Assembly (NCBI GenBank): GCA_900642245.1
Contig: CAAAJI010000072.1
Span: forward strand, 105,235 to 147,157
Length of the DNA stretch: 41,923 bases
Reading direction: 5' to 3'
From: Fragilaria radians
Taxonomy: Eukaryota; Bacillariophyta; Fragilariophyceae; Fragilariales; Fragilariaceae
Shown piece by piece: positions 1 through 10,133 of the stretch. Within the stretch, counting starts at the first letter, position 1. Every line of letters starts with the position of its first letter. Made by a program: the position numbers and the translations under genes. The notes beneath the pieces were generated by a model. That model saw nothing but the letters and a program-made list of their open reading frames with translations. It searched no databases and was not told where the DNA came from.

Positions 1-1510
1 AGCAATAACAGTTTAATAATAATATCTTAAACTAAGAGATGTATGTGTACCGGTATATGGAGACGTCTTGTACCGTTAGTGCATAGTCAATAGTAGTAGG
101 ATTAACATATCCTTATATTTACTCATCTACCTATGGATAGTTACAAGTAAACTATTCTGTTCTGTATTCATTACAAGTTTACTATGATAAACTTAGTGAG
201 GCATAACTATTGCTTATAAATGGAGAGTATTGTTATACAATCCAGGACCGGATCTGAAGTAAGGTGGTTATAACAATAATCTAAATAAAAATCTAAATCA
301 GAGGAGAACTCTTTAATTATAAAGAGTTGAAGGTCTAAACTAACTTATCCTTATGGACAACAAACTTGTCCTTATGGACAAGGTTGAAGCAAGTTATCTA
401 AGCAGTTGGGAGGAAGCTTAGAACAAGATTGCGAATCTTCAAGTTTAATCACGAAGATCTCTTGAGAACATCTCTTGAGAGAAGTTTCAAGATTAGACAA
501 GACTGACAGAAAAAACAATAAGTTAGTCTATATTTTATCTGTGTCCACTTTCTATATCTCACCGTAGAGCAGACTTCATCTAAAAAACTCCAAGGCAACA
601 TCTCACATTTAATGTGTAGCCTTTACCTGTTTTGGAGTCCAGCATATTTATCGTAGTTGTATTTGAGTTCCAAACTATTTTCCATCACAATTACTTCATG
701 AAATATGTATTAGATTGTGATTTCCCGTTAGTAATTAGATGACATCTTGAATCAAAACTTTGCCTCTCTTGCTTTACTTTTTGCTTGGCATTGTGGAAAA
801 ATGGCAACGGTCCCTTTTGCCAATTCAAGACTTCTTTTTTCTCCTTTTTTGCTATCACTCAAGCTTGCTGACCTAATTTTACTAATATATATTGTGAGTT
901 GTCATTGAAGGGTTTCTGAATTTTCAAGGAATTCAAATTTCTTTGTTTCTGAGTACGTCAGAATAAAGACTGCTGACTATATAGGCAATTCATTGCTTGC
1001 TAATATTATTCTCCTGCCACTTCTGTGTAAGCCAATGTTGTGCTCTTTTATTTTCATTGCACTCCTTGCACCAGCAACCGTTCACGATATAGCCCCCCTT
1101 ACATAAGTTCTATAATATAGGCTCTAAAATTCTTGCTTTTAGCTACTTGGACTAATGTTGTAACGCATGCGATGCATTCTCTTCTGACATCCTTCCAAAA
1201 AAGAGAAGTGTACCTATAAGACTTGGATTATAACTCATAGTAGAATTCATTCAACCATTTGATTCGTTTTACTCCTGAAGCGATTACGTTTTGGTCTATT
1301 TTTGATTGTATGTATCATGTTCAATTGTGTACGTCATAAAATGATAGTAATGTCACACGATTCGAATTACGTACTAAAAATAATAGTTCCTGCTGTTCTA
1401 TTTGATTACTTGTGAAAAAACCGTGAAAAAATCAATATGATGCTTTCGTCATTGAACTTAAACTGAATATGCCAGATACGGAAGCGCAGAAGAGTATTCT
1501 TTAGCCAAAT
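1..1510. other. Intergenic, no gene seen
   Basis: No open frame of convincing length or composition was found on either strand. The stretch is AT-rich. It holds a perfect 8-bp inverted repeat (AACTCTTT / AAAGAGTT, about 308-329) and two near-identical copies of an 18-20 bp motif, ACTTRTCCTTATGGACAA, at 343-360 and 364-382. The part just before 1511 presumably carries the promoter and leader of the next gene, but I see no defined element. Confidence 0.6.
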
Positions 1511-2080
1511 ATGTTATCAAGAATCCAAGCGCAGCACAAAAAGGATTTGATCGTGTATCGTCAAGCACATAGGGAATGGAGAAATCGATGCATTCATTAT
1601 TTGTTCATCCCAATCGAATACGCCTCGTTTCAAGTCATGTTGATGAGTTTTTGTATGGGAGTCTTATCCACCATGTATTCTCCTGAAACATCTGACATGA
1701 TGCTACCAGCTATTGCTAATATGATTCGAGGAATTTCATGGTCGGTTGCTTTACTTTGCTTGTTGGTCCATTCCCCATATCCACGGGCAGTAGCCATTGC
1801 TTCAGCCATCTTCCATGCTTTCACTGGCGAGTGGATATCAAGGAGAATGATATTTATGGAACATCAGGAACATGAGCAGATGTCTGTTCACGGGGAACGT
1901 GACTCAACGTGGTGGTTAACATATGGATTATATGCAGTCATGTATTGGAGTCTTGCTTGGTTCGTTCAAGTTTGCATCGGACATTATTACTTGGAACGCA
2001 ATGAGCCAAATATAGCCAAAATGAGTGATGTATCTTACTTATCCATGATATTAAGTGTTTTAATTTCATGGAGCTCTTGA
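1511..2080 (+). CDS. Mpo1/DUF962-like integral membrane protein
   Basis: A 189-residue single-exon protein. Seen: near the N-terminus an H-x3-N-x3-H arrangement (HREWRNRCIH, followed by FIPI), several hydrophobic segments, and near the C-terminus WFVQVCIGHYYLERNEPN. This matches the DUF962/Mpo1 layout, in which H..N..H after a Tyr and a late Q-x2-GH-x3-E-x3-P are the conserved polar residues. Family knowledge: yeast Mpo1 is an ER Fe(II)-dependent dioxygenase of 2-hydroxy fatty acid alpha-oxidation in phytosphingosine breakdown. The extra loop between the hydrophobic pairs (EHEQMSVHGERDS) and the short tail after the GH motif are somewhat unusual. The start is the first ATG in the frame; an upstream exon cannot be excluded. 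Function is inferred from the motif pattern only. Confidence 0.6.
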   Translation: MLSRIQAQHKKDLIVYRQAHREWRNRCIHYLFIPIEYASFQVMLMSFCMGVLSTMYSPETSDMMLPAIANMIRGISWSVALLCLLVHSPYPRAVAIASAIFHAFTGEWISRRMIFMEHQEHEQMSVHGERDSTWWLTYGLYAVMYWSLAWFVQVCIGHYYLERNEPNIAKMSDVSYLSMILSVLISWSS

Positions 2081-2956
2081 TGAAACTTGAATTTTACAAA
2101 TTTCATTTTTATCGACCGAGAAAACGGCCCATGGGTTCATAAAATGACTAGGACTTGAGTACATTCTTTTTAGCCTACCTAGGCTAGCATCAAGACTAAG
2201 AAAAATCCATCATCGTCATTTGCTAATCCATACCTGATATCATAGATTGATATAGGTTGTTAGGCCCTATGAGATTACCTTGCTCTCAGCTGTATTAGAC
2301 ATCTCTATAGAATTTTTGATTTAAAGTAGATTGTGTTTTAATCTTTTCAGTGGGTTGAAGATTGAAAAAAATTGCGAAATAAACGCATTCATGTTCGAGG
2401 TATTACATTCAATTTGCCTGACAAATGTATAGGAACAATTTTTTCCCGTGTTAATCCTTTACGGCCAAAAATATCAATAATCATCATTCTAATTTTTGTT
2501 CCTTGTTACCGAAAGCTTAATTCCAATACCATTTGTGAAGATGTTATTGATCTTGCCGAATCTAATGGCGACCAAAATGGATACATAGGATGTGAAATAC
2601 TATCTCCTTGCAGTTGTTCAAGGATGATTACTGTTCGAGTATCACTTCTCAAAAAGATAGAGTAACGTTAATGTGGCTAGCTAGATGACTATAATAATAT
2701 CCACTTGGTTTGAAATGCAAGACTTTCTTTTGAACTACATACTGTGTATTGAGAGTTGTATTTCGTAAGCCAAGATGTTAAACCTTTACTTCGGTCCCAT
2801 CCTGCTCTAATCGATTCTTGTTTAATGTCCAATTGAGAAAATTTGGTTCTAAAATTACATTTCCTTTTGATTGACCTACTGAAATAGAGACAGCTAATTC
2901 CATGTAGACTTACTTAAATAACTTAACAAATAAATATAATTTACGTTCTCAATACA
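2081..2956. other. Intergenic between convergent genes
   Basis: Lies between the 3' ends of the Mpo1-like gene and the minus-strand ankyrin-AAA gene. A 97-codon open frame at 2372-2665 (+) lacks an ATG start and shows no recognisable composition, so it is not called. Probably 3' UTRs and spacer. Confidence 0.5.
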
Positions 2957-4905
2957 CTACATACCATTGACAATTGCATTCTGAACATCTTCCACAGAGA
3001 CATACACTTCCTCTGGAGCTAAAGAGGGCATTCGATTAGGGCCTGGAGTAATTAACTTCATGGGGGACAAACTCTGCTTTGAAGTATCATCTGATGCTTG
3101 TACACGTTTTCTCATTTCAGATCTAACACCTTGTAAAAGTAATTCAGCTACATTGCGGTCTAATCTCCATTCTTCGTCCGTATTGCTGGCAATCAAATCT
3201 GCCAAGTATTTGATAGTCAATCCTTCGCCAGCGACAAGTCCTTTCATGCTTAGTTTGGACATGAACATTCGAGCAATCTGATTAGGAGTGAGGTCGGGCA
3301 ATTCTATGCGTGTCAAAAAGTGACCTTTAAAACCAATATCAGATGAGAGAATACGTTGAACATTCTGAGCATTTCCTGTGAGAAGGATTAGAGGACTGGT
3401 TGGAGACGACAAGATGCGAGCAATTTCTCGCAAAGCAGCAGCTCCGTGATCACGTGCTCTCGGACGGGCAGTAGATGGCAGCAAACTAGCGACATCATTG
3501 ATAAACAGCACACCACCCATGGATTTTTCCAAAATTTTACGAGTGCGAAATACTGTACGTGCTTCGCTTTTACGATCCACGAAGTCTTCCCTTGTTGCTT
3601 CTACTACATTTGAATTTTTTACTGCTCCCATTCTGTTAAGAAGTGGAATGAGAATGCGTGCAACGGCATCCATGTTGGTTCCAGTATTACCAACTAAAGC
3701 CATGTGACGAGGAGCAACGTTTTTGTTTGGCTGCATCTCCAAAGTACGACGTAGACCCCGAATTTGATTCTTGAGGGCATCCATTCCGATTAGCTGTGTG
3801 AGTGCAACCTCAATTTCGTCATCAGGAGGGCAAATGGCCTCTTCGATCATTTCGGCTTCCTCTTCTTCATCACGAGCTGCGGCTGGGCTGTAAAGACTAG
3901 CTTCGTCTCCGGCCCCTTCACCTAAGCTACGATCACCATCAGCAGCAGCTTTGCGTACCTAGTTTAAGTAACAATTATTTAGAGCTCTGTGTGAAAGTGA
4001 TTGATTCTCGTTGCTTGCTTTGAGTATTTACATACCTGTTCCAACATTCCATCCATGTCACCAGTAGATTTTGGATTGATTCCAGCCGAGTGAAGAGAGT
4101 GCGAGTGAGAATCTCTAAGATCCATCAAAAGTGACAATACAAGCTCCAAATCTTCATTGGAAGAGTCATGTCGTTCCATGTGTCGTTGAAGTTCCTTCTC
4201 CATACGCTCGCATTTGGCCTTGGCCAATTCGAGTATTTCATCATCTGTGGGTGGAACCTTTTTCCCTTGCAATAGGGCAACAACATTTGGTGATGCACCA
4301 TCGGCGATCGCTAAATCAAGTGGAGTATTGTTATCATTGTTCTTTTGAGATGCGCCTTCTGGATAAGCATTGTACAGTGCTTCAACAACTTCCAAGGGAG
4401 CATTGTAATGCGCAGCATAATGAAGAGGAAGATTCCCATGATTATTTTTTTGGGCAGCTCCTTCGGGATAAAGTTTCAGCAAGAGACGTTCCACCTCCAA
4501 AGGTCCCTTTTTCCACGCAGTAAAGTGAAGTGCCAAGTTTCCATAATTGTTCGTAAGGCGTGCAGCCTCAGGATACGCTTGCAAGAGTGCTTCTGCCACT
4601 TCGAGAGGAGCTCGAAACGATGCCGCAGAATGGAGAGGTAAATTACCACGATCGTTTTTGATCATGGCTTCATGTCTTTATTTTGAAAGTTTGTGAAAAT
4701 CAATGAGTATTCTCAAGAAACAATTGACATTCCATAATCACTCGGAACTGCCTGACTTAATAAGGTAACTAAAATTATCACAAACTTACTTTGTCGCTGG
4801 ATCAGTAGCTCGAGCAATTGCGGCTTTCCAACCTTTAGCAAGCTCATGTAGGTCTACATGATCACCAGAAGGTTGTAACGACGTGGAACCTAAACTCATC
4901 ATCAT
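2957..4905 (-). CDS. Ankyrin-repeat AAA protein (CbxX/SpoVK type), degenerate ATPase
   Basis: Three exons on the minus strand: 4905-4790, 4675-4036 and 3958-2957, with GT-AG introns of 114 and 77 nt; all junctions keep the frame, giving about 585 residues. The first intron sits at the same place (after ...RA-K-H) as in the divergent neighbour at 5426-7273, which supports the model. Domains: a short LHELAKGW N-terminus, about four GNLPLHxAA ankyrin repeats (residues ~45-165), a charged helical linker, then a CbxX-like AAA domain. The Walker A position reads GNTGTNMD (342-349), where the neighbour has GNPGTGKT, so the catalytic Lys is Met. Walker B ends FIND instead of FIDE. ATP hydrolysis is therefore unlikely; a pseudo-ATPase partner role is inference. 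The start is the first Met of MMMSLG, chosen because it matches the neighbour's length (590); the frame stays open up to 5079. GTATGT overlaps the final GM-stop codons, so a further 3' exon is possible. Confidence 0.82.
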
Positions 4906-5425
4906 CCTTGCACTCTTCTGAATGAAACCAACTGTTTCGTAGATATGGAATACGATGTAACCACTACGGTGATTCGAAAAATGAAGTTTCACATAACGTT
5001 CCAACGGTTCCCGTATAGGTAAATAATCAATCTTATTAACGGAAGGCAAATCAGGGTCAACAAAAATACCAAAATGCAAGTATTTGTAACCCCTTTAACA
5101 AGATTTGGTTTCATCGACGTAGACTCTATTGAAACTTTTTATCGAAATGAAGGGGGTTACGTTATGTTGTGCCTGAAAACAGAAATTGAAAATTTCTGTA
5201 ACTACGGTTAGACATGGATTGGTAACGACTTATCAAGAATGAGATACATAGACGACTTACGTGCGTTAAATCAAAATATATTGAAAAAATTTAACGGACA
5301 AACGGTTCAAAGTCCCTAAAATTACTAAGCAAAAAGGTAGGACAACAAGACTTCTTTGGACTAATCTCCAGTGTCTTATTTCTCAACTAATTCTTACTTC
5401 TACCAACGCGAGGTGTCCCTAGTTC
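4906..5425. promoter_or_regulatory. Shared upstream region of divergent AAA genes
   Basis: About 520 bp separate the two divergent start codons of the ankyrin-AAA paralogues, so both promoters must lie here. The part 4906-5079 is also open in frame with the minus-strand gene and could encode an N-terminal extension. No TATA box or other defined element could be assigned with confidence. Confidence 0.45.
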
Positions 5426-7273
5426 ATGTCGACGGATACTACTTTGCATGAGTTATGCAAAGGTTTTGGAGCTCTGTTGAGCCGTGCCAAGGTGAGACTG
5501 AATGTATTGAAAGAACGAGGATGGATATAACACAAGTATGTTTCTTACGACTTGATTTTTTTATAGCATCCATCGTTTCCAGAAGAAACCTCTCGACTCA
5601 ATGAACGAGGCAATCTTCCACTTCATGCTGCATGCTCGTTTCAAGCCACTGTTGAGGTTGTTGAATCACTCCTCAAGGCTTACCCTGGAGGTGCTTCGCA
5701 TCCGAACTCGGCGGGAAATCTTCCTATCCACCAAGCTGCGATGTGGCAAGCCCCTGTTGAGACTGTTGAACTCTTACTTTCACGTCATCCTGAAGGTGCG
5801 ACAGTTCGTAATCAGTATGGCTCACTGCCCCTTCACATGGCAGCCTCGAACCAAGCAACTCCGGAGATTATTAAAGTACTCATCCGTGCTTACCCGGATG
5901 CCCTTCACCTTCAAAACGATGACGGTATGACTCCATTGGATTTGGCACTAGCCGATGAGTCGGCCAGTGAAGCCGTTATAGCTATGCTTGAAGGACGTCC
6001 TCCTCCTCCTGAGCTCACACGTCGTCAGAAAGCCGAAAAGTACGAAGAGCGGGCTCTTGCCTTGGAACGGAAGTTGGCTGCCTTGAAAGACACCGGTGGT
6101 CGTCAGCATAAGGATGTTCATGATGCCTTGATCTGCGTACGCAGATTGGCGGATCGCTTTCCGCATGCCCTTTATTCTGCTGGGTTGGATCCAAATGAAT
6201 TGGAAATCGCGTTTTCGGAAAGACAGCAGCCACCCGACATGATCTTGCTGGAGGCAATTAAGAAACGTCAGCCACTTGGTGTTACACGTGATGCACGCGG
6301 TAATACGTTAACTACAACAATTTCGCCAGCCTTACATCAAGTAGGTCCCCGAGATCGTGTTGAAGACTTGCTCAGTTCGATCATTGGACTTGATCATATC
6401 AAGAGTCAAGTTCGAGGATTACGTCGCTCGACTGAGATATCCGATTTGAAGGAATCCTTGCTTCCGGCTGCAGGTAGTAGTCGTCGCGGTCAGGCTGCAC
6501 TTGCTTTAATATCACCTGCGCTTTCCGAGATGACAGGTCGACCTAGAGCAAGTCACATGGTGTTTGTTGGAAATCCTGGAACTGGGAAAACAGCTGTGGC
6601 CCGTTTATTAGCCAAAGCCTATCATGAACTGGGATTGTTAAGAAAGCCCAAGTTCTTGGAAGTTGAACGGATGGACCTTGTTGGCAGAGACAAGGAGCAG
6701 ACAGTCCTCAAGACTCGAGAAGTTTTGGACGAAGCACGCGGTGGAGTCTTATTCATTGATGAAGCGTACACGCTAGGTATGGCATCCAAACGAAATAAAA
6801 TGGATACGGGCAGTGATGCTATGGCGGAAATTATTGCCTCTATGCAAAAGGCCAGTCAGTCTCCTGGTGATGATACACACCCTCTTGTCATTTTGGCCGG
6901 ATTTCCCGTGGAGATGCAGACTTTTCTTAGCCATCATACCGACTTGAGGAAAAATTTTGCCTTGACTTTTGAATTTCCAGATTACTCATGCGATGAACTT
7001 GCCAAGATCTTTTGCGACTTGGCATCTGCCAAAGGATTCGACTTGGATGATGATCTGGATGAAAAGTGGATTGCGAAATTGCTTAATCAAGAGACAACCC
7101 CCACTTGGCGAGGCGAACGTAATGGTCGGGTTTGTGAATTGCTCATGGCAGGTTGCAGGACGCAAGTGCGACGAAGAATGCGAACTGCTCAAATGGAAGG
7201 CGATGAACATTTCGACCCACATCAAATAATCCGTCAAGATATCGAAGCGGTCATAACATTAGATTTCAAGTAG
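5426..7273 (+). CDS. Ankyrin-repeat AAA+ ATPase, CbxX/CfxQ (SpoVK) type
   Basis: Two exons: 5426-5491 and 5567-7273, with a 75-nt intron (GTGAGA...TTATAG), phase 0; 590 residues. The first exon encodes MSTDTTLHELCKGFGAL, matching the N-terminus of the divergent paralogue. Ankyrin repeats of the GNLPLHxAA type cover residues ~35-160, followed by a charged coiled linker (~170-280) and a CbxX-like AAA+ domain. Walker A GNPGTGKT is at 357-364 and Walker B LFIDEAY has Asp420-Glu421. LRKNF before FEFPDY is in the place of the LRSRF arginine-finger motif, and WRGERNGRVCELL is sensor-2-like. The AAA family includes red-type Rubisco activase CbbX, but ankyrin fusions are a separate eukaryotic group and no plastid targeting sequence is seen, so a Rubisco role is not supported. 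Probably a protein-remodelling ATPase with an ankyrin substrate-binding arm (inference). Confidence 0.9.
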
Positions 7274-7462
7274 TTAAGTGATGAGGTGGATAAAATGGAC
7301 GTGACGAAAGAGCGAAAGTGTGTGGTATTTACTCGGAAGACAATTTATGTAAACGATTAGTAATGTTATTATGCCTCAAAACGATTCGCAAGAATTTAAT
7401 AGTATTTTTTATGAAAAGTTTATATTTGTAAATGGTTTGCCAAGGATGGTGGAAAATTTAGT

Positions 7463-9304
7463 TTAATCAGAGGTAGGAGGTGGGGTTACAATCTCATGAG
7501 AATTGGTGCTAACAGAATCCGATTCTGTGCTTGATTGTAGAGCTTGTTCTTTGATGGGAACAAGTGGCAATAACAAGGACCAAATCAATGTCCCAGCAAG
7601 TTGCAGACATGCCGTTACAAAAAATGTCACAGAATAATTCCATCGATCACTCAGATAACCGCCCAGAGCAGCACTGCCACACCATCCAACATCCGAAATG
7701 GATTCAAGGGATTTCCATCGGGCTCGTTCGTTCTTTGGAACGTAATCCATTAATATGGATTCTTGTAACGGATAAGGAGAGTTCATTAAGGCTGTTCGTA
7801 GTACATAAATGGGAACCAATATCCATTTGTGCTGATCCAAATACGTCGAAAAGATCACCATGACTAGCAAACACGATACACCCGACAACTGCAAAAAGAT
7901 ACATGTAATTACTCTTCCTAGAAACTTTGATGCAACATAGGTCGAAACTTTGGAAAAAATCGACATCACAATTGGAACAATGACATAAATGATCTGAACT
8001 TGAGTTGGTGACATGCCAATTTGGTCTTTAAAAAAGAGAGGGAAAAACTTGACAGTCATTCCCGAACCAATGGACATGATGATCCCAGATGTGAGAAGTA
8101 TGTATGGGATCCATCGTTGGCGAGCTTTTAAATGTAATTCATCTTCATCGCCACGATTCTCATTCGGACTGGGATTATCTTGACTGAATTCGAGGGAATT
8201 CTCTGGCTGGTTGTCATGATTAGTCAACAGCAAAGGAGTCTCGAGATCCGTAGAACCATTGTTGGCAAGACATGAGGTATCTGGTGTAGTGTCTGGTGTG
8301 TAGTTAATGGTATCCTCTTCGTTAAGTGCTTTGGCATCATCAAAGAACATCATGGTAATAGCGTTGAATAGCTCTAATCCCAAACCAAAAAACATGATGA
8401 TTTGTAAGGTTTGCATATCCCAATCATCTCCTCTGGTTTGAAAGAGGAATATGGAAATGGCCGGTCCCACGCAAGAGGCAACTAGGTAGCAAACAAAGTT
8501 GTAATGATAGTATTGAGAGCGTGATCCTGTCGGAACAGAATCGGCAAATAGTGCTTGACAGGGTCCATTTACAATTCCTCCGCCGACCCCCCATAATCCC
8601 ATTAGTATGGCCCAGAATGTCATTGCCAAGTTCGATTTTGTCATGTAGAGTGGCGATGCTTTTTCTGCTACTCCAATCCAAAGAATCAAACACACATGGA
8701 GTATCGCAGCCAATACAAATAGAAACCCCCCTACCTTAATTACCCTAGAGCGTCCATATCGATCGGCCAAATAACCAACCGGAAGTGCTGAAAGAAGCGA
8801 TGCTATGCCATTCACTGCTTCAATATTACCAACAGGACCATTTTTGTTCCCACCAAGGTGCTTAAGATAGGCTGCTTGCACTGTTCCTCCCCATAGAGAA
8901 TCCGAAACACCATATGTCACAGCAAGGATCAAAGTCAAAGCAACATTATGATTTATAGAAAATCGAATGCGTGTTTCATTTTCCTCCTCTGATTGATGCG
9001 AATAACGAGGACAGCGACAACAGTAGCAGCCTTTACAGCAATTCCGATCGATTGAAAACGTTATATCTTTACTTATATTCCTTGGCAATTCATGCGTTGT
9101 TGGAGATGACAAAGGACACATGGGTGGCGAAGAAAGGTCTTCATTGGAATCGGTGATTTGACTTTCCGTACGCGTTATCTTGATGCGATCGATATGTTCG
9201 TCGTCATCGTCAATTTTTTGATGTTCTAACGGCAAGAGAGGTTCTGTCAGAGATGAGGATGTTGTTGATAATGGCATCAACAACAACAAGTCTTCTTTCT
9301 CCAT
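7463..9304 (-). CDS. Major facilitator superfamily transporter
   Basis: Single-exon protein of 613 residues. The N-terminal ~115 residues are hydrophilic, with a Cys cluster (CCKGCYCCRC, ~89-98) that could be palmitoylated, and acidic/dileucine-like stretches (LLLLMPL, EPLLPLE). About twelve hydrophobic segments follow, in two groups of six separated by a hydrophilic loop of about 70 residues rich in Asn, Asp, Thr and Glu. The MFS motif A is clear after the second segment: GYLADRYGRSR (~177-187). A repeat-like GGYLSDRWNYS occurs in the second half (the LGGYLSDR stretch). Substrate is not recognisable. Location could be plasma membrane, vacuole or another endomembrane. It points away from the ankyrin-AAA gene across a short 3'-3' spacer (7274-7462). 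Confidence 0.85.
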   Translation of the reverse strand: MEKEDLLLLMPLSTTSSSLTEPLLPLEHQKIDDDDEHIDRIKITRTESQITDSNEDLSSPPMCPLSSPTTHELPRNISKDITFSIDRNCCKGCYCCRCPRYSHQSEEENETRIRFSINHNVALTLILAVTYGVSDSLWGGTVQAAYLKHLGGNKNGPVGNIEAVNGIASLLSALPVGYLADRYGRSRVIKVGGFLFVLAAILHVCLILWIGVAEKASPLYMTKSNLAMTFWAILMGLWGVGGGIVNGPCQALFADSVPTGSRSQYYHYNFVCYLVASCVGPAISIFLFQTRGDDWDMQTLQIIMFFGLGLELFNAITMMFFDDAKALNEEDTINYTPDTTPDTSCLANNGSTDLETPLLLTNHDNQPENSLEFSQDNPSPNENRGDEDELHLKARQRWIPYILLTSGIIMSIGSGMTVKFFPLFFKDQIGMSPTQVQIIYVIVPIVMSIFSKVSTYVASKFLGRVITCIFLQLSGVSCLLVMVIFSTYLDQHKWILVPIYVLRTALMNSPYPLQESILMDYVPKNERARWKSLESISDVGWCGSAALGGYLSDRWNYSVTFFVTACLQLAGTLIWSLLLPLVPIKEQALQSSTESDSVSTNSHEIVTPPPTSD

Positions 9305-10133
9305 GGAAAACCAAAAATGTGTATTACGAAGTTGTGACTGTGTGGCACCCCCAAAACGAAGATTTAAGTGGTGGAATGTAGAGGAAATATAGATGAATGT
9401 AGAATTCCACCAACAATACGGTTAGTGGATGAATCGGATGTGTAGAATTCCAAGAACACAAATGAAAGGTGATTCCTCAAAGAAAGTTCTTTGGCTTTCC
9501 TTTTCAAAATTTAATCCGTAGCTGAAGACAGATGTATCTACAAATATCATCCTTAGACATGGTAAGTCCAAGTTGGAAAGAATACATCATCCTACTTCAA
9601 GGAATTTAAATGATTCATTCAATTATTTCATTTCCTCGTTGAATCATTCTTGCTTTGTCATGTGAAATATCTAAACACCGTTCATGGACAATTAAGCTTG
9701 ACTAACTCATTAATGACTTTAACAAATTGGGATGATAGTATTAAATGGCATACGCAAAATCTGATGTATAGGTGTTGCAATCAGAGGCATGCAGAATTAT
9801 TATCTAAACAAAATGCATAATTTGTCTTCTGTCATATTTATGCTTCCAGATCGAATAAAAGTTGAAATGAAAATACATTTGCAGAAATCATGTCCTTTTA
9901 GTTTATTCCATTGTATAACAATTTAATCACATTGCCTCTTGAGTTTGACATCGCAATCAATCTACTCTGTCACGGGCACTCATTGTGTATTTCTTTGATC
10001 ATGGAAGAAACGTAAACTCTGATATAGCAAGAAATGAAACAAGTCAAAAATAGAAATTCAAAGAACATTAAAATTATTTCCTTTTAAAGTTATGGACTGT
10101 CTCTAATGCTTACCATAAAATTTTCGGAGACAT
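9305..10133. other. Intergenic, no gene seen
   Basis: About 830 bp of AT-rich DNA between the start of the MFS gene and the stop of the first prolyl hydroxylase gene. It must hold the MFS promoter on the minus strand. No significant open frame, RNA gene or repeat was recognised. Confidence 0.5.

Noticed and set aside
2372..2665. 97-codon plus-strand frame
   Set aside because: It starts with TTG, not ATG, has no domain, and lies in a convergent spacer; probably chance.
5426..7273. CbbX Rubisco activase
   Set aside because: The AAA domain is of the same family, but the ankyrin N-terminus and lack of a plastid targeting sequence argue for a different client.
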